Positions 1 to 10,039 of a stretch of DNA of 64,000 nt are shown piece by piece. This DNA is from Triatoma infestans (Eukaryota; Arthropoda; Insecta; Hemiptera; Reduviidae). A program made the translations under genes and the position numbers. Below the pieces are notes generated by a model. It did no database searches, was not told the origin of the DNA, and saw only the letters and a program-made list of their open reading frames with translations. Position 1 is the stretch's first letter. Every line of letters starts with the position of its first letter. The stretch lies in NCBI GenBank assembly GCA_011037195.1, contig JAAEAF010003802.1, positions 1 to 64,000 on the forward strand. Reading direction: 5' to 3'.

Positions 1-169
1 TTCCGAGAAAAAGTCGTTACCCATATACCTTGGGACACCCTGTGTATCTAGGTGTAACTAGTACGGGAGAACACTCTCTGTCGCAATTAAAGCAGTTTAA
101 ATTTTAACCTAATTGATAGTTGGTCCCTAGAACCACCAGAAAAATCAGTTTTTCTGGGGGAAAAAAAGA
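1..169. other. unassigned left edge
   Basis: No gene is seen. A short stretch near position 30-45 (GGGACACCCTGTG) resembles the terminal motif of some insect mariner-like elements, but there is no partner end in the window, so no call is made. Confidence 0.3.
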
Positions 170-760
170 GTAAAAGTTATAGAATTGTTTCTATCCACAT
201 GAGCATTCCAAATTTAGATAAAATCAGTGAATTGAGAAAATTTCAAAAATTTCCAAAACATATTCAGTATAGTTGCGCATTGAAGGTTAACCGATTTTCT
301 TCAAATTTAGTATTGCATCAATGGTTCAAATGCATATTAATATTATGAAGGTGGTAAGACCATTGAAGTGAGAAGGTGGTAAGAAGATAGCATAACGCAA
401 AAGTTCCCTCAAAACCCTCCAAATCATCAATTTTTGAGATAAAAATTTTTCAAATAATAGCTATTTAAATAGTTTACGACTTTTCGAGAAAATTGTTACT
501 AGCCGTTTTCAAGAAAATCGCGAAAAACTAAAAAAAAAAAAAAAAAAATTTAAATAAAGCCGCACTTACATTTCATTTTGATATATTTTGTTCACCCACA
601 CATACACAAGACAATTCGCTAAAAACTTTCATTTTCCTATTCTGGGGGGGGGACCTCAATATGTGTATTTCCGGTTAAAACTCAATTTCAAAAATTTGAC
701 ACGATCGTATTTCCTTCCTCTTTATCAGAATTGTGAAGGAAGTAAAAACGAACTGAACAG
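170..760 (+). repeat. DR dispersed repeat, copy 1
   Basis: Plus-orientation copy of the DR family. It has the GTTAACCGATTTTCTTCAAA block near 290, the AGAAAATCGCGAAAAACT block near 510 and the CACGATCG block near 700, followed by a degraded GTGAAGGAAGTAAAAAC end. The open frame at 588-791 lies wholly inside this repeat and is not a gene. The same blocks recur in the same order in about 25 other places in the window. Confidence 0.75.
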
Positions 761-764
761 TTTT

Positions 765-2242
765 ATCAGTTTTCTAGGATATCCTCCATAAAATTCCCTG
801 ATGTATATTTCCTTTATTAAATTTTATAAGAGCGAGCTTGACATCCCTCTACCGCTCTCACTGCCTCCTAAAGCTATCAGACCTACTGAAGTAAAAGAAA
901 TTATCACTAAACTCCCTAAAAAGAAGAGCCCTGGCTACGATCTAATAACCTCTAATATTCTTCGCCAACTTCCACACAAAGCCATAGTATTCTTAACTAC
1001 TCTTTACAACGCTATATTTAGAACTACATACTTTCCTATCATTTGGAAATTTGCTTCCGTACGTATGATTCTCAAACCGAACAAACCTACACATCTCCCT
1101 ACCTCCTACCGTCCTACAGCCTCCTCCCTATTTTAGCAAAAATAAAAAAATATTACTTCTACGTCTTCAACCAATTCTAGATTTTCACCAAATTATTCCT
1201 CACCATCAGTTTGGATTTCGTAGTGGACATTCCACAATTTAGCAAGCACATCGCGTTGTAGAAATCATCGCTACCTCCCTAGAGCTTCTACCAAGTTATT
1301 CAAGGATCATCTACTTCACCAGTTTATCCCATTCTTGCCGGAGTGCCACAAGGCAGCATTCTGGCACCCATCCTTTACACAATTTATACTGCTTATATTC
1401 CAACACATCCCAACACAGCAATCTTTACTTACGCGATGATACAGCAATACTTTCATCCCGTAATGATCCTGTACTTTCAAAACGTTCCCTCCAACATCAT
1501 CTTCAGTTATTAGAATCCTGGCTAACTAGATGGAGAATAAAAATCAATACAAATAAATCTAAATTTATAGTATTCACCCTGAACAAAAAAATCAAGTCTA
1601 CTTCTACAATAACCTAATACCAGCTGCGAACCATGTTCGTTACCTTGGACCTTACTTAGACAAACGACTGACTTGAACCCTCATACTAGGCTCAAACGAA
1701 CGTTCTTTAACTAACGTTATAGACTACTTGCAAGACTATTTGACAAACGCTTCAAACTGACCCTACAAAATAAAAGACGACTTTATATCGCATTGCTCGC
1801 ACTAATTTGGAATTACGGACTAGAACTTTATGGAACCGCAAAACGAAACAATATTAACAGAATTCAAACCCTCCAATCCAAGATCTTACGTCGCATCGTC
1901 GACGCGCCTTATTACGTCTCCAATAAAACTATACATACTGACCTCAACAATCCATTCGTCCATACTTTAGCAAAATCCAAGTATCTCAATTGCCACAGTA
2001 AACTTTCCCTCCATCCTAATCCTCTTGTTCATATTCTCTCTTCAACTACACTCCCAGAAAATCCTACGAGACGATTGAAGCGTCGTTGGCTCCGCGACCA
2101 CCTGGGCAACTAATGATGGTTATCAATGGATAACCTACCTTTCACGCTATTCACGTCTTATTTTTATATACTTTTAGCATTTTTACTTGTTACATGTACA
2201 GCATGTAGTTGTAAAATTCTAAATAAAAGAAAAAAAAAAAAC
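765..2242 (+). pseudogene. Jockey-type LINE, decayed reverse transcriptase
   Basis: This is the C-terminal part of a non-LTR retrotransposon ORF2. Visible blocks in order: a pre-palm segment around 880-1130 (KKKSPGYDLITSNIL, then SYRP), a finger segment near 1200 (HHQFGFRSGHST), the GVPQGSILAPILYTIYTAYI block near 1340-1400, the YADD active-site block at about 1429-1440, LESWLTRWRIKINTNKSKF near 1510-1565 and an HVRYLGPYLDKRLT block near 1635. A clean 106-codon frame follows at 1793-2113, ending RRLKRRWLRDHLGN. The frame is broken several times. YADD has lost one base, and a stretch between the finger segment and GVPQGS, where the catalytic FSKAFD-type aspartate should lie, is missing. An A-rich tail sits at about 2229-2240. 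It could not be active. The clade is judged by motif resemblance only. Confidence 0.85.
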
Positions 2243-2459
2243 ATTTGTATGCTAACTTTAAATACCAGAAACTATCCTATCATAGCAATGAAAGAAAGTA
2301 CATTTATGGGAATTTTGTGAGAAAGGTAAGGTAAAAATCTTCCTCATCAAAGTAATTTTATTAAATTTAGATTTCCCTATTAATATAAAATTGAAAATAA
2401 CTAAATAAGTACTAAGTAAGGAGTTATGAGGTTGACGAAGAACATTTGTCATTAAAAAT
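2243..2459. other. AT-rich spacer
   Basis: No coding or repeat signal is recognised. Short frames on both strands here overlap each other and show no motif. Confidence 0.4.
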
Positions 2460-2515
2460 CTGTGAAAATTGCAGTAAGAGAAAGTCGAGTGAAAGCTTCT
2501 CATCAGATTTTTTTT
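2460..2515 (-). repeat. DR terminal fragment
   Basis: Contains GCAGTAAGAGAAAGTCGAG followed by a decayed palindrome (TGAAAGCTTCTCATCAGA) and a T run. It matches the minus-orientation end of DR at 31910-31950 and 43508-43545. Confidence 0.6.
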
Positions 2516-2859
2516 TCTCATGTGATTTTCTCAAAAGCTGATATCCACATGTTTACATTTATTGAGAATATTTGAATTTGGATCACCTGGGGAAGCTTAA
2601 ACGTTACAATCAGTATATTAGGGAACCATACAACATATATATATTGTGTGTATATAAAAGAGGGAAAAAGATAGAATGGAAGACACTGGAAAAGAGAGAG
2701 ATAGAGCAAGGAGAGAGAGAACATAATCTAAAATTGATTTTAATGTTATTATATGGGTAATACGAGGTTTTGCTCCACTTTAAAAATGCTCCATTTTTGT
2801 TATAATCTACAATTCAACCATCTATTTCACATAAACGACCAAATAAATGCGTAACTAAA

Positions 2860-3010
2860 AGAAGAAAATCGGTTAACCGAAACGGTAACTTTATTTATAA
2901 AGTATAAATAATACAATATTATATAATTACAAATAATTTTGCAGTTTTTCGCGATTTACTTGAAAACACCTTCCAACAATTCCTTTAATCTTGGTATAAT
3001 ATAACATATA
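2860..3010 (-). repeat. DR fragment
   Basis: Partial minus-orientation copy: AATCGGTTAACCG, then AACTTTA and the GCAGTTTTTCGCGATTT module with a decayed continuation. Both ends are missing. Confidence 0.5.
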
Positions 3011-3154
3011 TAACTAAGTACGTATTTTTAATGAAAAAAATTGATTTAAGATGGTTCTGATACTACCGTAGATAATATTCTAAACCTACATTTCAAAATA
3101 ATGTATAGCTTTCATAAAAAGACATCTAAGTTTAGAAAAATGCTAATTTTAAAG

Positions 3155-3290
3155 CGGCCCCTACACGGTCAATAATATTGTCAATATTGGTATTGACAAT
3201 ATAACCATCAATACTCGTGCTAACCGGTCTCAATACTTCATTACTTTACACGACCAATATTATTGTCAATAATTTTGCTCAGTACTTACG
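3155..3290. repeat. AT-rich palindromic repeat, unit 1
   Basis: Starts GCGGCCCCTACACGGTCAAT and then alternates ATATTGTCAATATTGG and TATTGACAATATA, so it is rich in short inverted repeats. The same lead sequence recurs at 3893. It looks like the ends of a small DNA transposon or MITE pair. No transposase is recognised between the two units, and the family is unknown. Confidence 0.5.
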
Positions 3291-3892
3291 ACTTCTGTCA
3301 CTAGGAGAGTGAATCTACGTGGTTTTACACGGTTTTTTGCTGGTTTTTCCCTTCCAAAAAATGAATAATCATACAAAGGCTTGCGTACCTATTATTTTGG
3401 CGTTTGGCACTACTCGTCAATGAAACGCAAACACTGAATGAAAGAATGGTTGAAGAAGAAAGATGAATATTCTCATTTAGTACTTTTGAAGATTTTAAAG
3501 ATTTCAAGAATACCTTTAACAAACTGTTACAAATGGTGAACCATTTTTGAAAAGACAGGACGGAAATATGAGAGAAAGTATAAGTGTTAGGAAAGATTAG
3601 CCTTAACCCTGAGGTACTTGGCCATAGGAAGAAATTTTGAAGACTTGAAGTTTTCAGTCATAATGTCCCCAACAACTATCACCAAAGCTGTAATAGAAAC
3701 CAGTGAAACCTTTATATATGTCCTACAAGACTTTGAAAAAATTACTATCACCTTTAAAAAATGTATCATTGAAGTTTTATTTTTATGCACAAATCTTTCC
3801 AAAGTACCTTTGTAAGGTATTGTTATCACTGTTGTTGAGGTTAGTTTCAACGTTGTTTAAAACTACTGAACTGAGTATTGATGGAAATATTG
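3291..3892. other. DNA between two palindromic units
   Basis: Overlapping frames occur on both strands (for example 3587-3850 minus and 3703-4071 plus), but none shows a recognisable domain. It may be the interior of the element bounded by the palindromic units, or unrelated DNA. Confidence 0.3.
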
Positions 3893-4072
3893 GCGCCGCC
3901 CCTACACGGTCAATATTATTGTCAATATCCTCTCCAGTTCTCAGTATTGATACACGAAAATCAGAAAATCCGGATTTTATCAATACTCTTATCAATACCG
4001 ACCGCCAATACAATTTTTTCACCTTACACGGTCAATATGCTAAGGTATTGTCAATATTATTGACCGCTTAAG
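3893..4072. repeat. AT-rich palindromic repeat, unit 2
   Basis: Begins GCCGCCCCTACACGGTCAAT and ends with TTGTCAATATTATTGACCGC, whose reverse complement reads GCGGTCAATAATATTGACAA. The ends are thus inverted versions of each other. It shares its lead sequence with the unit at 3155. Confidence 0.5.
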
Positions 4073-4239
4073 AGTTAATTAATTACTATTGCAGTAAAGG
4101 GAATGTACTGTGAATGTTTCATAACAGAGTTATTTTCCTTTTTTATCTGCTTCAAAGGAAAATTTATAGAGATGACTGCAATTTGAGTTTTCACTGGAAA
4201 TCCATTTTGTAAAACCAACCTCTAAATGTTGTTATGGTT

Positions 4240-4440
4240 GGGTTCGCATGTTGGAAACTAACAGCGATATTTTCCGTGATAGCCTGTTTCATTTTGTGGT
4301 CATCGACCGATTTCGGATGTTCGCCCATCATCAGGATTGTCCTTGATTGTTACTCATTGCTCCATTAGCTTTCAAGGTGTAACGATTTCTAGTAAACCAT
4401 ATGTCAATGTTTCAACCCGGAAACTCAAGTGTTTTTCGTT
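4240..4440. repeat. partial copy of the TTTCGGAT foldback family
   Basis: Contains CGACCGATTTCGGATGTTCG and CCCATCATCAGGAT, which correspond to CCTGTTTCGGATTTTCGACC and ATCGTCAGAG in the complete foldback copy starting at 4586. Only this internal part can be matched. Confidence 0.45.
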
Positions 4441-4585
4441 ATTTGACTTGATCTATTATTTGATTATAAACTGATTTTGTTCTGTGCAAGTCTGGGTTAC
4501 CACACTGTTTTATCAAGACTTCCGGATGACGGACGAACGCACGAAACTGGTCGTTCACTACAAAATGAAGGATATTATGTCGATC

Positions 4586-5490
4586 TGGTATTTTAACCGT
4601 CGTAGCGTGCATATTTCTTTTATACCTGACCTGTTTCGGATTTTCGACCATCGTCAGAGTAAATTAATCAAGTTCGTGCAAGAGTTCATTTCAGTGCAAT
4701 GTTTCTATTACACTCGACACTTGTTGGTTTGTTGATTGTATGTGCGGAAGGTTATATGGTTATTGTTACTATGTGTGAGTGTGTGTTTAACGACAAAATG
4801 GAATTATTATAAATTATGCTTAGACATAGCATGCTCTTAAGGATACTTATAACTAAATTTTTAATAGTGGTGTTAAGTATACTCAGTGTTTTATTAAGTC
4901 ATTTTTATTAGGGAGGCGATAAAAACGTTGCCGTTTGCTGCCAATCTTCTTACATATCAATTTACCTACATATTTTCTTGTATTAACCCTGTTTATATTC
5001 GCATCTATTTGTACTTGTACTTGTACATGTTTCTGACTGTCTATAAACTTTGCATCGCCTTTCTTCAAACTTTATCTACTCTTTATTAGTATAGTATACT
5101 CTTGCGATTTCTTATCCCCCCCCCCTAGTAAAAATGACTTAATAAAACACTGAGCATACTTACCAACACTGTTAAAATTTAGTTATAAAGTATCCTTCAA
5201 AGCGTGCTATTTACTCGTATTACACACTATTTTCTAATGTCTAATCATAATTTATAATAATTCCATTTTGTCATTAAACACACACACACATACTAACATA
5301 ACCTTATAACCTATCGCACATGAGGTTACATACAAACATCAACAAGCCAACAAGTGTCGATTGTAACAGAAACATTGCGTTGAAGTGAACTCTCTACACG
5401 AACTTGATGAATTTATTCAGCCGATGGATGAAAATCCGAAATCGGTCAGGAAAAAAAGAAATATGCAAGCTACCCATCTACATATTCAAT
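4586..5490. mobile_element. large foldback (inverted-repeat) element
   Basis: Two arms of about 350-380 bp are inverted copies of each other: the left arm runs about 4586-4930 and the right arm about 5100-5490. Matching landmarks include ACACTTGTTGGTTTGTTGAT (left) against ATCAACAAGCCAACAAGTGT (right), TTTAACGACAAAATGGAATT against AATTCCATTTTGTCATTAAA, and CTCAGTGTTTTATTAAGTCA against TGACTTAATAAAACACTGAG. About 170 bp of single-copy sequence separates the arms. The outer left end begins TGGTATTTTAACCGTCGTAG; the matching right terminus is lost. A related short copy with intact ends lies at 61519-61738. No transposase is encoded, so it is non-autonomous or foldback-type. Confidence 0.8.
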
Positions 5491-6734
5491 ATATGTCGAT
5501 GTTTGTATAACTCAAATACGAAAGATCGCACAAAGTTCAAATGCGAAATTGTAGGTGAATACGAAGCGAAGAAAAAGGAAGGAATTGTGAGATCCCAAAC
5601 TTCGTTCAAAATGAACATCATTGACACTCTTCGCTGACGCTACAAATTAGCATTAAGAGATGTAGGTCATGAGTGTGGTCACTCACGAACACACAGACAT
5701 ACAAACAACCTCGTTAAGTCACTTAGAGACGTCACAGGAGGCGTAGCAGTACACCTACCACGACTGCTCAACATTGGGAATTAGCGTGTAAGGAACATGC
5801 TAGGACTTTCCTAGGAAAATTGAAGTCAAGAGCAGCTTACTCACCCCCTAGCAAAACCAAAGAAAGGGAATTCAGGGATAAACTCGACCACAAGCGATGA
5901 AGTTTTCTACTGTTGCACATAATATAGCTTCACCTTCAATAATGCAATACTATATGAGCCTAGTCTGTCACGCCGCTAGCGCTTTATTAGCTTTACGCTA
6001 TTCTTTCTCTTTGTTTAACTATGAAGTCCTGGCAGTATTTTTTGCTTTATTCAATATGCAAGTGAATCGTCAGCGTTTTTACCCCATAAAATAATCTATT
6101 AAATCAGAAAATAAATAGAAATGTTGATTAGGATTGCTGAGAATTCGAAAAATGTAATTCTTAAAAGTCAGAAACTTAATTCTATTAATTAATTAGATAA
6201 ATATTCAGCGTTCAATAATATGAATGCAACTTTCTCTTTAAATAACTTACAACTATGCTTCAATTTTATTAGATATTTATTATTTAAATGCCAGTTAACT
6301 GCATTAACTTTTTTTACACTAAATATAGAAAAATCCATAAAACAAAGTTCGTGCAAGCTGTCCAGTTATTCCTCTCCCAGCTTCACGAAAAAATAGAGTC
6401 ATCCAAAAGTTTGGTCCTTTAATCATGACCATTATTTTTTATGACGCTTTTATACACGACTTTAGTAACTTTTTACATTTTCTTAATCCAAGGAATATAA
6501 AAGAAAAGGATTTTAACACTAATGTTTGTTTCCTCTAATATAACTGACATGTGAAAGTAAACAGCGGAAATAAGGAAAACAAGGAAGTAACCAACACTGA
6601 TTACATTCATAACTTATCATTAAACAAAAGCATATGTGTTAAACTCTTACCTTTAAATAGATAGGAAATGAAATCTTTACCAATCATGCCTGAACAACTG
6701 TCTCTTACTTGGGCGACTAAAATTTCTATTTCCT
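5491..6734. other. no gene recognised
   Basis: AT-rich DNA with short frames at 5404-5637 and 5897-6094 (plus), neither with a recognisable motif. No splice-bounded exon or repeat of the named families was found. Confidence 0.4.
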
Positions 6735-7180
6735 CTTACTGATGGTCAACAGGAAGTATTGTGTGCGATCGTGTCAAACGTTCGCCGGAAATATATGATT
6801 TGAAATCCCTTCAGTAAGAAAAGTTTTTTTTTTAAAAAAAATAGGACTTTCCACAGCATAATCAAAAATGGAAAATCGTAAAAAATTTAAACTTGGAATA
6901 GTTCCTTTCCGTTCTACAGAAGGATATGACAATAAGGTTTTCGGTCAAAATTAATCAACCGGAAATACTACTTTACTGAATAAATTGGACTTTACTGATT
7001 ATAGGACTTTACTGGATTTCTTTTCTTTTTTTTTTTTTAATTTTTTGCAATTTTCTCGAAAGTGGCTCGAACTAGTTTTCAATTAAACTTGATATAACAC
7101 CTACATATTTAAAGAGCTACAACTTTTATTTAAAACCTTTTGCAGGAAATATTAATGTTTCTGGTGTTTTAGGAGTGAAA
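6735..7180 (-). repeat. DR dispersed repeat
   Basis: Minus-orientation copy beginning AGGAAGTATTGTGTGCGATC, then GCCGGAAATATATGATTTGA, TCAACCGGAAATACTACTTT, the TTTTGCAATTTTCTCGAAAG module and AAGAGCTACAACTTTTATTT. The left side carries the inverted TTTCCTCTTACTG of the terminal hairpin. Confidence 0.7.
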
Positions 7181-7684
7181 TGAAGTGCCATTTTCATATA
7201 TTATAGTAGCCTATCATGTATAATAATTATTAATAAGAATTAAATGTTTCGGCCTAATTCCCAATTTTTAAGAAAATCAAAAAGAGACTGGAAGTAAGTC
7301 TAAAAGAGTCTTTAGTACGGGCAGCTTGCAATATTCCTCTGGAAATTCTGCTTAATTCGAACGATCAATGACCGAAATCTCAACCAATGGCCAAATCGAT
7401 GCAATCGATTGATAGATTGATCAAAAGCGTGCATTACGGTCTTGAGATCGAAAATTAAACAAGTTTTCTTGTATATACAATTTTTCTTGAGGATGTTACT
7501 GTTCGTTCACAACTAAAAGTTCTGTATCATTTCAAACTGATGAATTTTATCTCTTATTTTTAATTGGAACAGTATTTATGAAAGGACTAAGTACTGTATA
7601 CTTCATTTTACTCTAGTTATTACGCAATAGAAAGGGTACTTTTTAGCATGCTAGAGGGTAGTATTTTCCTTCCTTTGCGCTAGG

Positions 7685-8455
7685 GAGATTATAAGGCAAA
7701 GGATAGTGGGTAGAAGAGTGGCTATATACTCCGACAGTCAGGCAGCCCTGAAGGCACTTTTCTCACACCAAATAGTCTCAAGACTGATGTGGGACTGCCT
7801 ACTTGCCCTCACCGAGGTGGGTACTCGGAATAAACTGACACTCGCCTGGGTACTGGGACATGCGGAGTTACTGGATGAATCCTGCGGATGCCCTAGCGAG
7901 GGAGGGCTCGCAGGATACCTTCATAGGCCCCGAACCCTTCTGCGGCTTGTCCAGGAGCCTCATTCAAACTTCTATCAGGGGGTGGATAGAAGATCAGCGT
8001 CTGCGTTGGTGGGAGGGAACACCAGGACAGAGGCAAGCAAAGCTCTTCATTAAAAGACATTTGCCTAAATTTACCAAAGACCTACTGAGCCAGACCCGAA
8101 GGGATATAAGGTTAATTGTGGGTCTACTAACAGGGCATTGTAGGCTGAATAGACACATGCACCACCTACAACTTGCGGATAGTGCAGTATGCCGATTCTG
8201 CAAGGTAGAGGAGGAGACCCCGGCGCACATCCTTTGTGAGTGCGCCGGCCTGGCGAGGATTAGGTTTCTTCAATTGGGGACGGGCAATCCCGAAGCTGAA
8301 AGCTTCATGACGGAGCCGCTCTCAGCTTTGCTAGGATTGATTAGGAGGGCAAAGCTGGGGGCTGTTCTGTAACTTAAGGGGATCCACAATAGACCTCAAT
8401 TTGTAGGTCGCAGTGGAATGAGGCTCACCCCCCCTTCTATTCTATTCTATTGCCT
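7685..8455 (+). pseudogene. RNase H LINE family 1, copy A (C-terminal part and 3' tail)
   Basis: C-terminal ribonuclease H domain and zinc knuckle of an I-group-like LINE. RNase H removes the RNA strand after target-primed reverse transcription. Visible: RRVAIYSDSQAALKALFS with the catalytic DSQ at about 7730, LTLAWVLGHAELLDE (the usual WVPGH has become WVLGH), then a frameshift near 7875 into DALAREGSQDTFIGPEPFCG. It continues as one frame to 8372 with RRDIRLIVGLLTGHCRLNRH and a knuckle CRFCKVEEETPAHILCEC. Reverse transcriptase and the first RNase H aspartate are absent, so the copy is 5'-truncated. The 3' UTR holds the stem-loop at 8385-8415, a C run and a TTCTA-type tail at 8435-8452. Copies B (11550-11898) and C (12178-12830) are the same family. 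Confidence 0.88.
8385..8415 (+). promoter_or_regulatory. LINE 3'-terminal stem-loop (family 1, copy A)
   Basis: CACAATAGACCT, loop, AGGTCGCAGTG. GACCT pairs with AGGTC. The same box with a different but still paired stem is found in other LINE families and in SINE-1 in this window, which suggests the template-recognition site for the reverse transcriptase. Confidence 0.6.
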
Positions 8456-9337
8456 CAAAGAAACCCCTGAACTTTGTCCGTTTAATCACCTTTAATAATC
8501 TATAGCAAAAAATTATTCAAAAGGAAACAATTTTCCTTTAAAGACGTGGACTGAGGAAAAAGGTTGAAAAGTCCTTTTTTAAATAATTTCTAATAGTGAC
8601 TCCACCAGGAAAAAAATTGAAAAATATGTAGAATATTTGGTTATGCTTTAATTTCAGAATGATTTAGTTCTATACTACATGTGTATTGCCTTCTGCAAAT
8701 CGAACATTTAACGAGCTTTTGCAAAAATATAAATATTTTAGAAAAATTTATAATGTAATAATAGATCGATTTAATCGAAACCATTAATTTGCCTCCTAAT
8801 GCTCTTGTAAGTACTTTTATATTTATTTCTGTTTTAACCATATTGTTTTGTAATTGTTATTCACCAAATTCTTGTTAACATCTTGTTAATACAATTGACT
8901 TAAAAGGTTGAATTGTATTTAGAAAGAGGATAGTACGAATTGTGTACACTATGAGGACATATGTCGTGTCTTCCTGTAATCTTTCAAGCACGAACTCTCA
9001 TGATCAATGGTCATGCACATTTCTGTATATCCTAAAACCATCTTACTATAAACCACCACGCGCTCTACAAAATACAAGAATATAAAGATATGGTAGGTTA
9101 AGAAGATATGAGGATTATAGAAGGTATTAAAGTAGATTATATCATAAAACCGTGCATCATGTTATTGAAGAAACTTCAATGATATCTTCTACTTATTGTC
9201 TTTTATTATTTATTTAAACTCTTATTATTTATTTTCCAGAGAGTAGAGCAATTTATTGGGCAAATGGAACATGAATGATGCTTTCGATATATCAATCAAT
9301 TGTAATAATTATGGATTATAAGTTTCAGAACATGAAG
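8456..9337. other. no gene recognised
   Basis: AT-rich. The 66-codon minus frame at 8641-8841 shows no motif. No repeat family of this window was matched. Confidence 0.4.
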
Positions 9338-9412
9338 CATTAATATTTGTTGTGGTGGTTGGTTCCACAGAGCTGGAACCAACGGAAAATGTCTCTGAGA
9401 CATTAATATTTG
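9338..9412. repeat. 51-bp insertion flanked by a 12-bp direct repeat
   Basis: CATTAATATTTG occurs at 9338-9349 and again at 9401-9412. Between the copies lie 51 bp (9350-9400) with two perfect hairpins: GTTGGTTCCA/TGGAACCAAC (9358-9367 and 9374-9383, 6-nt loop) and AATGTCTC/GAGACATT (9388-9395 and 9397-9404). The direct repeat looks like a target-site duplication around a very short retroposed or excised element. The source of the 51 bp is not found elsewhere in the window. Confidence 0.6.
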
Positions 9413-9537
9413 AATATCAACTTAAAATGTTGCATCAATTTTATTTTCTTAAAGTTTCGCAGCATCCTAAGATCATTGACGGCATGTAATAATAAATTTT
9501 TAAATTATTATTTGTTCCAGTGGCAAGCAAAAAATGC

Positions 9538-9864
9538 TTAACTTGAATTTACAATAAATTTGGACATATGGTGCCATTTCAAGTGACATATTATGAGAAC
9601 GGTGGAAACGAACACCCTAAGATCAATAATTAGGTAAAACAAGATTAAACCGAATGAGAAACTGGGAATGCATTTAGCAATGCGAAGTAATTGATGTGGA
9701 AAAAATGTATAAAAACAAGAAGAAAGGAATGCAATGCTTATGTAGACAAAGCCTGCAAATACAGGCTTATTCAAAGCAACCAGAGATGAGACGTCTGATG
9801 GCAAAACAAGAGGGGGGTAGGCGACAGAAACGCTAGCTTGAAAGATGGAAGTCATCACCGGAAT
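9538..9864 (-). CDS. putative multi-pass membrane protein exon (chemoreceptor-like?)
   Basis: An open frame of about 108 codons, unbroken and better in base balance than its surroundings. Immediately upstream on the minus strand is a pyrimidine-rich stretch ending CTTCGCACAG, a plausible splice acceptor, so this may be an exon starting at 9864. Hydrophobic runs that could span a membrane: AGFVYISIAFLSSCFYTFF, and SFSFGLILFYLIIDLRVFVS followed by TVLIICHLKW. Polar ends and scattered lysines suggest a polytopic protein. The DLRVF...HLKWHHMSK pattern is reminiscent of insect gustatory receptors, but no diagnostic motif is present, so this is inference. The stop at 9538 may be read through into an intron. 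The adjacent 10.04-11.0 kb block is a LINE, not part of the gene. Confidence 0.35.
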   Translation of the reverse strand: MPVMTSIFQASVSVAYPPLVLPSDVSSLVALNKPVFAGFVYISIAFLSSCFYTFFPHQLLRIAKCIPSFSFGLILFYLIIDLRVFVSTVLIICHLKWHHMSKFIVNSS

Positions 9865-10039
9865 CTGTGCGAAGAGTAAAAAGCATTAGACCATACAAAA
9901 GAGGAAGAAGAAGAAAGGTCAGATGCGCAGTAAAATATTATCTCAGATCTCTGGTTAAGATTAAGTCATCAACATCTTACCAAGTAACTTTACAGTTTTG
10001 AATATATTTACTCTCCCTTGAGAAAAAAGAGTGTTACTC

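Noticed and set aside
3703..4071. 122-codon plus-strand ORF
   Set aside because: Overlaps the palindromic repeat unit at 3893 and competes with an opposite-strand frame of similar length; no motif.
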